Of a stretch of DNA of 64,000 nt, positions 9,614-22,679 are shown piece by piece; position 1 is the stretch's first letter, and each line of letters opens with the position of its first letter. The position numbers were made by a program, and so were the translations under genes. The DNA lies in the NCBI GenBank assembly GCA_019454045.1, contig SKCR01033465.1, forward strand, positions 36,687-100,686, in the 5' to 3' direction. The notes under the pieces are model-generated. The model saw only the letters and a program-made list of their open reading frames with translations, searched no databases and was not told the origin of the DNA. This DNA comes from Zanthoxylum bungeanum. Its lineage: Eukaryota; Streptophyta; Magnoliopsida; Sapindales; Rutaceae.

Positions 9614-11394
9614 GTCACATTATGACTTTATATTTTTTTTACCGACCGTACAATATGACTATCAATTGAGTAAGTGATAATTTAGTCATGGGTGTGTCTC
9701 AATCACATTTATAACCTCAGTTATATTGTTATCATGTTTTTCACCTATGACCACACGATGACTGCCAATTACGAGTCACACTATAACTATTAGTTTGGTG
9801 ACTGATAATTTAATCATTCGTATGTCTCATTCACATTTGTGGCCTCAGTTACATTGTGATTGTATTTTTTCACCTATAGTCATACAATGACTATTAATTA
9901 TGTGTGTGGCTGAGTGTGTATTTTTCAGGCATATACACAATGTGACTATCAGTGGTTTCATCCACATACTAAAAATGAATTAATATTTAGTATGTATTTA
10001 AATTAAAAATAAAAAATTTCAAAACGTAATGTCTATGTTCAAATCTTAAGGGAGTTAAGGGGTTAAAAAATATATTTGGGCTTGCCCGCTACTGATCTTT
10101 TAAAAGAAAAAATAAATAAATAATTGATTTCAATACGCAGTAAAATTCAAATCTTAAAGAAGTTAAGGGGGTAAAGTATGTATTTGAATTTGCTCGCCTC
10201 TTTATTTTTTTATAGAAAATAATAATAATAATAACAATAACAACAATAACGTTCACGTCAACCGTAACACAGTGTTCGCTTAATAGTAATCTATTTTTTA
10301 CAATAAAGGTTAAAGGGAAAAAAATCAAGTCAAACTCCTTATTAGTAAAAAAATAAATGAAAATGAATAAAAAAAAATTGAATAAAATTTAAAATCTGAT
10401 TATTAAAGACGAAACGAGTTTAGAGATAAAGTTTTTTTTTTTAATAATAACGAAGATAAATATGATATTGTAATAAATTTCTATTTCTTTCATTCATGAA
10501 CGGTCGAATTGTCTGACTGAATTGACCCTATTATTTTGAATGGACCGCAATTTATTGTTGTCGTTTGAGGACAGATGAGATTAGGGCATTTTAGGAATGC
10601 AAGTGGTTTGTTTAAAACAATGCACGTAGATAATCCTAGTTAGCTATACTATGTCGATTTAAAACTTTTACATATATTTTAAGCTTTATGTAAGTTAGTG
10701 TGAGTGAATTTATATTATTAAATATTAATTTGACTATTAACATCTCATTATTAAATTACATTAGACCATTTGTTCAAAATTTATATCAAAATTTTTAAGT
10801 TAAAAATAAAAATAGACACATTCTTTAAATAATATTGTCATTTGATAGCTTTTAAGTGTACCTTCTTCAAAAATCGATCTACTATTAACAAAGTTTTTAC
10901 AGATAATGATAAATAAATAAAGGATTGGGTTATTTTAATTTAAAAAATTATTATTTTTATATTGATTTCATGAATATTCAATGATAGATGATGACATTAT
11001 TAACGAGAGTTTTTATTTATTAATAATTATTATTTTTATGTAGGTCCTGAAAAGGATACAAAATGAAATTAAGAAATAAAAAACATTAAGTAATTTAATT
11101 TACAACGAAACCATAGTTTTTTTGGGAAATATTGGAAATCCCACCGTTAAATCATCCAATCAGAACTTAAGATGAACATATAAAATTCACGGTTGTCTCA
11201 TACTTCTATAAAAAATACATCATCTGAACTCAAATTTATAACCTATTAATCAAATTTTAAACCATTTGTCATGTCGGGGGCAACAAAACCAAAGTGATCA
11301 ACAAAGCAAAGGTTCCAAGGGCCAATTTGGAGACGTCAAATCCATTTGTGCAGCATAAAATGGTTATTACTATTCTTAAGTAAGCCTGAATGCT
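9614..11394. other. AT-rich flank without genes; degenerate tandem repeats
   Basis: No coding region is supported on either strand. Two imperfect repeats of about 125 bp lie at about 9655-9780 and 9781-9905 (both with TGATAATTTA.TCAT and CCTCAGTTA.ATTGT). A second pair lies at about 10020-10090 and 10130-10200 (both with TTCAAATCTTAA and AGTTAAGGGG). An (AAT/AAC)n microsatellite lies at about 10217-10252. The remainder is simple AT-rich DNA of unknown origin. Confidence 0.6.
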
Positions 11395-11455
11395 ATCCTC
11401 AAGGGTGTGACTTGGTGGTGTGTAATTCATGATCTCACATTGAGGTCCTGGGTTC
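11395..11455 (+). mobile_element. tRNA-type SINE, left part with A box and split B box
   Basis: GGGTGTGACTTGGTGG (about 11402-11417) resembles the RNA polymerase III A box. GAGGTCCTGGGTTC (11442-11455) is the first part of a B box. The remainder, GAATCTAGTGAG, appears at 61873 after 50.4 kb. Joining them gives GGTTCGAATC, the canonical B box, at about the expected distance from the A box. The SINE's 5' end is not resolved; it may begin some tens of bases further left. Confidence 0.7.
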
Positions 11456-11636
11456 TGTAACACCCCGCCAGAGACAGGATGCTACCGGCATGAGATAGGA
11501 ATGACTCATCTCCATAAGCCTTGAAATCTACCGAAAATCCGGCATGATGTATCCTAAAACTGGACAACCTAGATCGCAGTCCAGCACCAAAACGAACCTA
11601 AAAAGAATATCATATATCAAAATGGACCTTAGGTAC

Positions 11637-14054
11637 TGTAGGCATTGCATTTTTGCATATCAGCCCGATGATGAGTCTCGTATGGAGACACTACCTCTTT
11701 AGTTGTGAAAGTCGCGGGAAACGGACGTTGGAAGGGTAAAGTTGGAAATTAGCATTTTGTCAGATTTAACTCGCTTGTTTCGCTTCGGGTTCGCTTGTTG
11801 GACCTCTGTTTTTAAAACACACCAAGCCCAAACTAAAATAATTAAAACATTTAAAAAAACATGTCACAAATTAAATTGAAACCAATTAAATTGAAATCTT
11901 AATTAAATTAAATTCACAAATTAAATCCAATTAAATTAATTAAATTGAATTTAAAATCCAATTAAATTAAATTCCAAAATTAAATTAAATCACTTCCTAA
12001 TTTTAATTAAATCACCCACCAAAATATAATAATTTCTTGCCTTAAATAATTAAAATTAAACACAAATTAAATTACTTGATTTCTTTCCTTTTTAAAAGCC
12101 ATGCAAACCCTAATGAATCACTATAAAAATAACACTTCACGCCAACATAGCCCTTCCTCTCATCACTCACCACTCACGGCACAACAAAAAAAATAAACCC
12201 TAAGGACCTTCCTCTCATTCACTCTCTCTCTCGGCACTTCAACCAAAAAATACAAAACCTAAACACCTTGACCTCTCTCTCTTCTCTCCCTCACTCAACA
12301 CACGCATACAATTCTCTCAACCAAAACACTAATACCTTCCATCCAACCGACCAACAACTCTCTCTGACACGACGAGCCACACAAAAACACTGTCAGGCCC
12401 TTGACTCTCCAGTTCACAGCCCTCACTCTCACACAAAGCAACCCTCATAAACCCTAAAATCAGACGCAAACAGTAGAAACTATAACAAGCCAGCCCTTCC
12501 CTCACCAACTCACTCTCACAGCAATCACAAACAATAACCCTCACAAACCTAAAACTGCCGATAAACTAACCCCTCAATCCCACATCGGTTGCGCATGGAG
12601 GGTGTTCCAAATGTCCATGATATAGTCTCCACGTGAAAGCCATAAGAATCCAAGAAGCACCTCTCTACCGATACAACAATAGCCACTCAGACCTCACACG
12701 TCCCACATCGGCCACAAATCAACAAGACCACTCAAGGCCCTCCACCGATTTCACCCCTCATACACACACGTGAAACCCAACTCCACACAGCCCTTGTTTT
12801 CACGCATCAGCCCCTCATCCAGCCAACCTTCACGCCACATAGCACCTTTAACTCACGCCACATGCCCCTCACTTCACAGCCTTCAACTCCACTCACGAAA
12901 TTAACGCACACAAGCCCAGCAGCCCCTCACTCCCCTTCACGCATCAATTACACTCAAGCCCCACGCACGCAAGCCATTCACTAATTCAACGCATCACACA
13001 ACCTTCACAACTCACAGCCCTTCAATTCATTGCCCACTTCACGCCTAAAAATCCTTCCCTACGCAACCGCAAGCCAATTCGCCTTCAAAATCACCCAAAA
13101 CAGTCCCATAAGCGACCAAAACAGTGACCTGAAACGTAGCGACCAAACAGCAGCTAAACGGAGTAGAAACAGCAGCCCGAGCAACAAAACAATGAGGAAA
13201 GACGTTGAGTTGGTGAACTAAAAGAGTTTCGGATCAGTCACCCTTCCAACGGACGTGTAACGCCCTTTCTTGAGAGGACAAAAGAGGTTAGACCTGAGGG
13301 CACCTTTTTACCTTTTTATCCTTCGTTTATTTTATTTATTTTAGAAATATTATCGCATGAGAGTCATTTGAGGCATGATGTGATTGTTGGATGAGCGGAA
13401 TATGTGTTCCCTTTTGTGGTATATAGGATGGAAACCCGAACGTAAATTTCGTAGCCGAATCCGAATGGACGGTAGTGCGGTTTGCACTCGGGATATAACG
13501 CCACGTACTACTTGAGAGACACACGTATTTCGTTTCATCCAACCATGTATTTGAGCATGATTTAGTCTAGTATGTTATTTAGTTATTTATTTTTAAGCAT
13601 GATTAGTTATTTATTTTGCATTTGGAATTTGCATTATGTTTATGTTGTTATTTGTTTTCCGCATTATATAATTGGAGCATGTTCATGGGATTGTCGTGTG
13701 TTATTGTGTGTTTGCCGTGGTGATAACTTACTTTTCAAGCATGCAAACTTAGACATAGGATTTGTCTTTATGAACATGAACTAGATATAGGTTGTTCTTG
13801 AGCATGTTGCGTAGATTCGGTTAAGATATTGCACAAATCACATCATTACAAGTGGCATAAGTAAGGGACCATTCCGAACCCAACGGTTTGAGGTCTTCCC
13901 TTGCGAGGAGTGAGTGCGGCCTTAAATCTTTGTCCCAGTTCACACTGGGTGGCGACTTCATGTTATTTCTCCGGTTTAGTTCCTACACGGACTACTCCGT
14001 ACTCCCAACTAGGCCACGAGCCTAGAACAGCGTCGTCAAGTTCTGTGTCCTACA
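11637..14054 (+). mobile_element. Family A solo LTR, copy A2
   Basis: This is 2418 bp, TGTAGGCATT...TCCTACA, with a perfect GGTAC duplication at 11632-11636 and 14055-14059. A TATA-like box TATAAAAA lies at 12122-12129. The 3' third matches A1 and A3 (ACCATTCCGAACCCAACGG, GGTGGCGACTTC). The middle is CA/CT-rich and contains a segment absent from A1 and A3 with two TCCCACATCG motifs. It is inserted in family D sequence. There is no internal region, so it is a solo LTR. Confidence 0.93.
12577..12752 (+). promoter_or_regulatory. A2-specific segment with two USE-like motifs
   Basis: ATCCCACATCG at 12577-12587 and GTCCCACATCG at 12700-12710 both match the plant snRNA upstream sequence element consensus RTCCCACATCG. 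A weak TATA-like GATATAG lies about 30 bases after the first. The segment is bounded by direct repeats ACCCCTCA (12569-12576 and 12753-12760). That could be an 8-bp target-site duplication, but similar CCCCTCA strings are common in these LTRs. No snRNA gene follows. Confidence 0.45.
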
Positions 14055-14059
14055 GGTAC

Positions 14060-14922
14060 ACACCAACACATCAAAATAACCACCTAAGGGCTCCATGCCC
14101 ATATTATCTATCAACACTCAATGGCTCAGTACCCACAACATCATAAGCAATCAAAACATTTACTTAAAATATATATACAAACCATGTGCTCAACACGAAA
14201 AAATAAAACAATAACTAGAATATCCTAAACTTTTTAAACTTCTATAACTTCTCACAGGACACTTGCGAGGGTGACTGCCGCTTGGGTGATCCGTGTCTCG
14301 AGCATGACTACCAAAGTTGTCGTGGTTGACCAATCTGGAAGCCAACCTACAAAACTAGCAAACTGATTTGGTGTGAGTTTTTTTTTTAAAAAAACTCAGT
14401 AAGTAACCATGCTAGCACTACAAACAAAACATAAAAATCAATTACATTAGGAGTTTTTCAGAGTTATCAAGTTATTACGAATCTTAGAATTATCAGCTTT
14501 CTATTATACTTTATACTTTACCCATATCAAATTTTTCATATTTACATATTGTCAATATAGTGGCTAGACATTCAAAGCACACGAAACATAGATTCGAAAT
14601 CACAAAGTACGTCACATATTAATACTTATCACAATTATATATCTTTGAAATATCATCAAATCAGTAAACCTAACAAACTTTCTTTTGTTCAGTTATAAAC
14701 TATCTTTAATACCAAAATATATTTCTTCAATATTCAAACAATCTTTCTTTAACCATCTTTAATCCACGATGATCTTACAATAGTTAAACACTTGGGTTTC
14801 ATATACATTCACACACACCGTAGCACACTTCTTTTATATACATGGAAATACAATTTCAGAATCCTTACACATGTGCATACATATCAATACAACTTAGCAA
14901 ACACGCTTTATAACCTCTAATA
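14060..14922 (-). other. Family D LTR segment
   Basis: This is a non-coding continuation of the family D LTR between the A2 and B4 insertions. It contains AACTCAGTAAGTAACCATGC, similar to wording often seen in Tekay/Del LTRs. No gene is seen. Confidence 0.7.
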
Positions 14923-16311
14923 TATTGGAGTTTACTAAGGTCCCAAGGATCAATAAATAAACATGAACATGTGTGAATACAATAGAGAAAGTCACGGAAT
15001 ACTCACATCTATCGTTTGAGCGACGCTTTGAAGAACAAAAATTTCTTTTCTGCTCCTTGTGCATTCGGCAGTGACAGTGAGCAGCTCACTGGTTTGGCTC
15101 GATTTTGGTCCTTCGTCAAGCTCCAAGCTTCGTCGAACGATTCCCAGCTCATGGGTGGACTTCCCTATCACCTTCGCATGACTTCTTAGTGTGCTAGCAC
15201 TCCCGATTTTGCCACAAAATCGCAACTTTTGCTTCCATTTTCTTCTTGAAACTCGGCAGTGGAGAGAGAGAAGAGTTGTAAATGTGTGTTATCTTTTGGT
15301 AATTAATTTTCTAAAAAACATATACCAAAAAATTTTGGCTAACAAAGTCAAACCAATTAAAGCTTAACACACATGACCTATTCACATCAATCACAAGTTG
15401 TCAAGTCACATCACTCAAAGTGATAAGTGATTTGACGCTTGATGCGACTAGCGATTTGACGCTTGATTTGACTTGCGTGCCGCACTCGAATTCGAAATGC
15501 GAATGCGCTCGCAAATAATCCCGGGCTCGGGTTCGCTAATTCCAAATTAACGAATTTTCCGTTACGTTGTAATTAAATGATTACGCCTAGCGAAATCACT
15601 ATTCACGTCGTTAACGAATTAATTCTAAATTAACTCGTTCACCCGAATTAAAATCTAATTTCAATTCCGCGTCGAAATCCAATTTCGTTTAATATATCGA
15701 ATATATTAATTTAACCGATTAATTCCAAATTAATCGTTATCTCTCTTTAATTGATATTTTATCCAGATAAAATATCTCCGCAATTAATCCCAGATTAATT
15801 TTCTCTCTCATCATTAATTAATCCCAGATTAATAAAAGTGCAAGTCATACGTCATCGGTGAATCTTCGGGAAGCGACCCATGAGATCCCCGGATATGTTG
15901 GCAGTAAATTCGGTCGTCGGACTATCCGAACACGTAGTACCTCGTACTACGTTATACCGATTTACAAGACAAGGTCGGCTTCTAGCAAAGCGCCATGCCT
16001 TCCCAATTCTCCGGAAATATCCTACAGGGATAAAGGATCTATATCAGGCGTAGTATACATAGTATTGCGTATTTCTGTCCAGTATCGGATGATCACATGC
16101 GAGGCCTGGGGCTGGTACAGTGTCTGCCCCGTACGAAGATATATCGGATGACAAGCAACTAGTCTCTTTAAATGGATAATCATGACCAAGTCATATTATC
16201 CCGACGGTTGCAACCTTTTTAGAGAACCAGTCTGTATCACTGCGGATCATCACTCCATATGACTGGAGTGATACTTCCGTCTTGACATCACACCCAAACA
16301 CACTACGATTC

Positions 16312-18714
16312 TGTAGGGGTTATTTAGGGGGTGAATCCGGTAACGCAGCGGAAGCGGTGAAAATCCGATTTTCAGATTTCAAAACTTTTTCTCGGATAAA
16401 TTAAATAAACATATTTATTTAATATTCCAATAATCAAATTATGAAAATAAATTCAATAAAACATTTTTAGGTGAATTTACCGAAATACCCTTGCTTTGTA
16501 TTTTTTTTGTCCATTTTAGTCCGAAATTGATCCAATCAATTTTGAATGATTCTAAATCATTTCTAAGATGAACTTATGATGTTCAAAACATCAAAACACC
16601 AAAGCAACCAAAATCCCCAATTATTCCTCACAAAGCCGAGAGCACCATTTGGTGCCAAATTTGTGCATTTTGCACTTTCATGCTTCAAGACACATCCAAA
16701 TGATATCCAATCAACATGAAACTTTATATGCATCATATACACACCAAATACACAACATATATGAAAACCCCAAATTTGGAGTTAGTCATAAACCCTAATT
16801 TTTCAATTTCCTCAAATTGGACAAATTAGGCCATAACATTAAATCAATTGTTTCAATCATCAATCTTACATCCAATTCAAGTCTCAACACAATGAAACAA
16901 CTCAAGATCAAATCTAGGTCATTTAAGAGTGGGTCAACAACTCTAGATTAGCAACTTGGTTTCAAAACCTTAAAAGAATCCTTACAACTACAATAGTCAC
17001 AAGTTTCCTTCACCATACATGCTCAACACTTCTATCAAACTTCCACCACAAAAACACAAAGAAATAAAGAAAGAAATAATCTAAGAACATCACATGTTGA
17101 AGCCTTGAACCTAAGGAACATATTCCTCTCTAATAGTAAGTTGGAAAAACTTACTAAATTCCAAGCTATCTTTGATTTTTGTCTTTCTTTTCTCAAGCTT
17201 CCTTTGCCTTTCTTCAATGGAGTTTATATGATAAAGTGTATTAGGTTAAGTGTATCATGAAATGAAAATCAATTTATACTTGTTTCATTGGCCTTTGGCC
17301 GAAAATGCTAAGGCAAAAACAGGAAATTAATTTCAATTTCATTTCAAATTCATTTGGTCAACTTGACAAATATCTTATAAACAACTTTATTAGATATTTA
17401 TTTTGGTCAACAAATGCAACTAATGTCATTTACTTTAAATATCCTAACATAAGATATTTATATTTTAATTAATTTAATCATTTAACAATTAAATAATTAA
17501 TTAATTAATCAAATACAAATATATTAAATATATGTATAATATTTACATTAAATATTAAAAACATATATTCATTTAGGAAATAAGTCAAATAACTCATTTT
17601 GACTATTAATTAATGTGTATTTAAATTAATCAAGTATTAAATGTAAATACACAATAATTAAGAAATGACTATCTAGTCTCTTTAGCATGTATCTTGCGTT
17701 TAACTATTAAACGACTTTATAAATAATCAATATTATTTATTTATGTTGCTCTAGTGCTCAACGAGTATGTTTCATTATTGAGACTCTCTAGGTTCAGGTA
17801 TATCCGTCACGAAATCAAATTTCGTGTCCATAATCTATCCACCCGTAGATTATGACGATCACGGATAATCTCGCTGAACCATACAGGTCGAGGTCATGGC
17901 AAATGTATAATTCCTCCGTCACAGGTATCCGGATAAATCCCAGAGATATAGATGTAAACGTCAAATCTCTATCGGGATTATCCAGTCGACTATTCTATTA
18001 GCAATCTCAAAAAGAATGTTTAGAACTAGCTTCTAAACTTTACCACGGGCCCATGGTTTTATCTGATTGCTAATCATATGGACTACCTATGCTCTGGTAC
18101 ACAGAACTGACGGATCCTATCTTGATACACATAGGACACCCTGAGGATCTATCTACACCCAACGAAAGGCGGAGGTCTGATCTTAATAGATCGGTGACGT
18201 GACTGCCGTCTAAGTGTAGAAGATGTCTCATGTGCCCACAATGGCATCTCAAGTCTAAGAATCACAAGTGCTACTCAACCCAAGAAGATTCTTATTGACG
18301 CTGGTGTACCATCCATTAAGAATCTTCGGTGAGTCGTTCAGTGTTTATCCGCTATAAACACCTACACGTCTATACTAGTCTCCAAGACTAATGGTTCATT
18401 GAGAAACCATTGGAATCATATATTCCAGTATACGACATGTACCGGTCTCAACGGGTTTACTATACTGACCAAGTAGTGTAAACCTTGACCAGGAACTGTC
18501 TGAGAATGACAACGTCATGATACATCTCAATGTCCGTTGCGACGCTTTTGCAACTGTATCATGACTAATCATTCTAGGGTCATTACGTCTTTACCATATA
18601 GAAAGATAGATTATATTATAGAAACTGCATATATTATTCATAATAATAATGTTTTACAGAAGTATTTAACAGAAATACAACCGGGAATTGGCGCTCTGAG
18701 CACCAACCCCAACA
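16312..18714 (-). repeat. 3' LTR of element C
   Basis: This is 2403 bp. On the plus strand it reads TGTAGGGGTT...CCCCAACA, so the element's own ends are TGTTGGGG...CCCCTACA. A minus-strand TATA box (TATAAATT) lies at 17271-17278, and its equivalent in the 5' LTR is at 25685-25692. The two LTRs differ only by scattered substitutions and short indels on inspection. Confidence 0.93.
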
Positions 18715-18730
18715 AAATCTCCCACTTGCT
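18715..18730 (-). promoter_or_regulatory. Polypurine tract of element C
   Basis: The minus strand reads AGCAAGTGGGAGATTT directly before the 3' LTR. It is the standard purine primer for plus-strand synthesis. The same AGTGGGAGAT core precedes the 3' LTRs of the family B elements. Confidence 0.85.
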
Positions 18731-19245
18731 CTAGTGCCAATATCGATTGTATCTAATACCCATCGACTCCACGTGTTTATCAAACAACTTCGGAGGTATG
18801 GCCTTCGTCAGCGGGTCTGCTACATTATCTTCACTCGGTACCTTGCACACGACAATATCCCCTCGCGACACGATCTCTCGAATGATGTGGTACTTGCGTT
18901 CCACATGCTTCGACTTCTGATGCGCCCTCGGTTCCTTTGCTTGCGCAATGGCTCCAGTATTATCACAGTATAACGGAATCGCATTCTCGATACTTGGGAC
19001 AACTCCCAATTCTGTGATAAAATTCTTTATCCACACAGCCTCTTTTGCAGCTTCAGAAGCTGCAATATATTCCGCCTCAGTGGTGGAATCAGCTGTCGAT
19101 CCCTGTTTGGAACTCTTCCAACAAACTGCACCTCCGTTAAGGGTAAAGACAAATCCAGATGTAGACTTTCTATCATCGGGATCCGATTGGAAATCGGAGT
19201 CTGTATACCCATTAACCTGCAGTTCGTTTCCTCCATAACTATTAA
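18731..19245 (-). pseudogene. Copia RNase H domain of element C
   Basis: Minus-strand reading gives the RNase H module: GYTDSDF (first catalytic Asp region), STTEAEYIAA (catalytic Glu), LYCDNTGAI (catalytic Asp), HQKSKH, and a terminal DNVADPLTK motif. The frame ends at 18731, next to the polypurine tract. It is separated from the RT frame by a one-base frameshift near 19240-19245. It is otherwise open through the catalytic motifs, and the domain is complete. Confidence 0.88.
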
Positions 19246-20802
19246 CTTATCCTTAGTACCTTTAAGATACTTTAGGATATGTTTAATGGCCATCCAATGG
19301 TCATTACCTGGATTGGACTGATATCGACTAGTTACGCTAACAGCGAAACTGATATCAGGCCTCGTACATAACATGGCATACATTATGCTACCCAAACACG
19401 AAGCATAAGGTTGGTTAGACATTCTAACCTTCTCATCTTCTGTTTGTGGACACATCTTCTTAGAAAGATGAATCCCATGTCTGAACGGTATGTTTGCTGT
19501 CTTACAGTTACCAAAGCTATACCGTTCCAAGATCTTATCTACGTACGTTGATTGGGATAACCCAATCAGCCTCCTTTGTCTATCTCTATAGAGTTTTATC
19601 CCTAAAACATAGGAAGCTTCTCCCAGGTCCTTCATGGAGAAATTCTTACAGAGGTACGCTTTGACGCTTTGCAACATACCTAAATCATTCCCAATGATTA
19701 GGATGTCATCAACATATAGGACTAAAAATACGACCATGCTCCCACTGGCCTTCTGATACACACAGGATTCTTCCGAATTCTTGAGAAAACCAGACGATCT
19801 AATAATCTCATCGAATCGAAGATTCCAACTTCGTGAAGCTTGTTTAAGTCCATAAATGGACTTCTTAAGCTTACATACCATACCCGAGGTTTCGCTGGAT
19901 GTGAAACCTTCCGGCTGTTCCATATAGATTTCTTCATCAAGAAATCCATTTAGAAAAGCCGTTTTGACATCCATTTGCCAAATCTCGTAGTCATGATACG
20001 CAGCTATAGAAAGCAAAATCCGGATAGACTTAAGCATTGCTACCGGCGAAAAAGTTTCATCGTAGTCGACGCCAGGTCGCTGCGTGTAACCTTTTGCTAC
20101 CAGTCGGGCCTTGTAAGTTTCAACCTTACCGTCAGGCCCGCGCTTCCTCTTGTAAACCCATTTACAACCGATAGGAACAATTCCTTCGGGAAGCGGAATC
20201 AAGTCCCAAACTTGATTTTCATGCATTGAGTCTATCTCGGATTTCATGGCACTTTGCCATTTCACGGAGTCGATGTCCAACATCGATTCTCTATAGGTGA
20301 AAGGATCTGTCTCTTCAACTAAGAGAACATCCAGACTCTTTTCTTGTATCAAATACAAGCGTTCAGGAGGTCTAGATACCCTTTCCGACCTACGGAGTGT
20401 GTGTGTTGAAGGTCCTTCATCTACTTGAACTTCAGGTTCCTCCGTTGGTTCGTTGTTTTCAGGTTGGACTTCATCAAGCTCAACCTTTCTATGATCACCA
20501 CCTTCTGACAAAAGTTCTACTTCTAGAAATTTTGCGAAGCGAGCTACGAACACATTTCGATGCTCGGTATCATAGAACAGATATCCCCTCGTGTTCGAGG
20601 GATATCCAACAAACCTAAACTTTTGCCCTCGAGGCGAAAGCTTACTTTGCTGAGTTACCCTGACATAGGCAGAACAACCCCAAACCTTAATGTAATTAAG
20701 ATTCGGTCTCCTACCGAACCATATCTCATACGGTGTCGTAGGAACAGCCTTTGAAGGAATCTTATTCAAAAGATGTGCGGCTGTTAAGAGACAGTAGCCC
20801 AT
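19240..20802 (-). pseudogene. Copia integrase end and reverse transcriptase of element C
   Basis: The reading frame begins after a one-base loss near 20802. It covers the integrase C-terminal part (TPYEIWFGRRP, GCSAYV, residues about 25-50), a variable linker, and the RT. RT motifs are KWVYKRKRGPDG (about 214-225), MDVKTAFLNG with catalytic D278, GLKQASRSWN, and the YVDD box at residues 363-366. YAMLCTRPD follows at about 475. Beyond about residue 521 the same frame runs 70 further codons of unrelated sequence because of a frameshift, so its apparent 591 codons overstate the protein. RT makes element cDNA from the RNA genome in the virus-like particle. Confidence 0.92.
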
Positions 20803-21807
20803 AAGTAATAGGGCAAATCTGTGAAACTCAACATCGATCGGACCATATCCAATAAAGTCTGATTTCTCCTTTCAGATACACCATTGTGCTGTGGTGTACC
20901 TGGAGGAGTATATTGAGCGAGAATCTCATTCTCCTTCATATAATCCATGAACTCACCACTCATATATTCACCGCCTCGATCTGATCGAAGGCATTTAATA
21001 TATTTACCAGTTTGTTTTTTCTACTTCATTTCGGAACTCTTTGAACTTTTCAAAGGTTTCCGATTTATGTCGCATCAAATACACATAACCGTACCGTGAT
21101 AAATCATCGGTAAAGGTAACGAAGTACGAATAACCACTGTGAGTAGTTTGACTTAGTGGACCACATACATCAGAATGTACGAGTTCCAGTAAGTTAGTGG
21201 CACGGTGTCCAACACCAGAAAATGGGGCTTTGGTCATCTTACCCTGAATACAGGATTCACAAGTTGGATAGGATTCAATGGTAAGATCTGATATCAAACC
21301 ATTCCTAACCAATTGGGTTAGGCGTTTAACGCCAATGTGACCAAGTCTCATATGCCAAAGTTCAGTATTATTAATTACAGGTAAACTACGTTTATTAACT
21401 CCAGTATTTAAAATATCTTTTGAAGTTTGCAATGTATAATGACCATGCTGGTTTGGACAACTAAGGATCTGAATATTATTTTTATCATATAAATACAAAG
21501 AACTATTCTTAATATTAATACAAAAGCCTTCTGTATCTAATACAAAAAGTGATATAATATTAGCGACACATCCCGGTACAAAATGACAGTCATATAACAA
21601 AAGTGTCCCATTCGATAATGAGATCTCGCATACTCCCACTGCAACTGCATCCAAAGAGTCTCCACTCCCGAATCGCAACTGCATCTCTCCAGGCTTCAGT
21701 TTCCTACTTTCCTTCAGCACCTGCAACGAATTGCAAATGTGAATGGGACAAGCAGAATCTAAAATCCAGCTGGAATGTAACGGCTTCACAAGCCAAAGAT
21801 AAATCAA
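20803..21807 (-). pseudogene. Copia protease and integrase of element C, frameshifted
   Basis: The minus strand shows a protease active-site region WILDSACPIHIC (Asp-Ser-Ala, where copia proteases usually have Asp-Ser/Thr-Gly). It is followed by the pre-integrase zinc finger WHMRLGH...CESC and the integrase core: HSDVCGP (first Asp), RSDRGGE (second Asp) and HNGVSERRN (Glu). A one-base insertion in an A run near 21005-21015 breaks the frame between the first and second catalytic Asp. A second shift near 20802 separates it from the RT frame. The catalytic residues themselves are kept. Confidence 0.88.
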
Positions 21808-22679
21808 TAACTGGAAAAATAAAAGTACCTGATGTAGAAGCTCTGTCTCTCCTCACTTGGGCAATGTAATCAGGACAGTTCATTTTCCAGTGTCCAACCT
21901 TGCCGCAGTGGTGGCATTTGTCTTCAGAAGCCCTTTTGGGCTTTGCAATCTTCGCCTGTTGTTGAGGACCAAAAGCCTTCTTATTCTTCTTGCCTTTCTT
22001 GTTCTTTCCCTTGGACCATCCTTGGGAAGAAGCCGAAAGAGAAGTAGTTCTAGGAGGGCGAGTCGGTACTCCCTTCTTAAAGTCCTCTTCTGCCGTGAGC
22101 AACATCCTATGTAGCTCCTGGTAGGTACAGACAGTCCCGTGCATGTTGAAGTACATCACGAACTGGCGAAATGAAGCTGGCAGTGAACCAAGAATGACAC
22201 TCCTACCGAGAATGTCATTCAAGATGAGATTATGTTGCCTCAATTGATCGATCAAATCGATCATCTGAAGAACATGTGGGCTGACACTCTGCCCCTCATC
22301 CAGACGCGCATGGAACAGTTCCATGGCGACTTTGTGAACAATAACTTGTTCCTGGTTCTCAAACGATTGTCTCAATCGCGTCATCATACTATAGGAATCT
22401 AACATACCATATACTGTTGCTTGAGTTTCGGAGACAGTGAACTAAGGATGTATGATTTAACCCTTAAATCATCATCTTTCCAAGTTTCAAAAACTTGGCG
22501 TTCCTCCTCCGAAGCATCCTCGCCCACTGCAAGGGGCAACGGACCCTCAAGAACATAACCCAGCTCTCGGAATCGAGGACAATCCTCAAATCCAATTCCC
22601 AGTCTGCAAAGTTCTCAGCGCATTTCAGTTTGTTCGCATCAAGCATACGCGCAAACTGATTTGTGGATTGTCCCGCCAT
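21704..22679 (-). pseudogene. Copia gag of element C, frameshifted
   Basis: The likely start is the ATG whose first base is 22679 (minus strand; MAGQST). It is followed by FADWELDLRIVLDSE, typical of copia gag. Frame changes near 22555 and 22440 split the protein. The second part (from 22405) holds LRQSFENQEQ, a basic linker and a CCHC zinc knuckle CHHCGKVGHWKMNC that binds the genomic RNA. A further shift near 21800 separates gag from the protease frame; Ty1/copia elements usually encode both in one ORF. Confidence 0.85.

Noticed and set aside
11402..11455. A possible tRNA gene from the A-box/B-box signals
   Set aside because: No cloverleaf can be formed and the 3' part runs into a T run and non-tRNA sequence. 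A SINE fits better.
18537..18734. Identical plus-strand frames at 18537 and 26954
   Set aside because: They are the two LTR copies of element C read on the wrong strand, not genes.
19027..19239. The last 70 codons of the long element C frame as part of the RT protein
   Set aside because: After about residue 521 the frame loses all similarity to copia pol, while the correct RNase H wording continues in another frame. This marks a frameshift.
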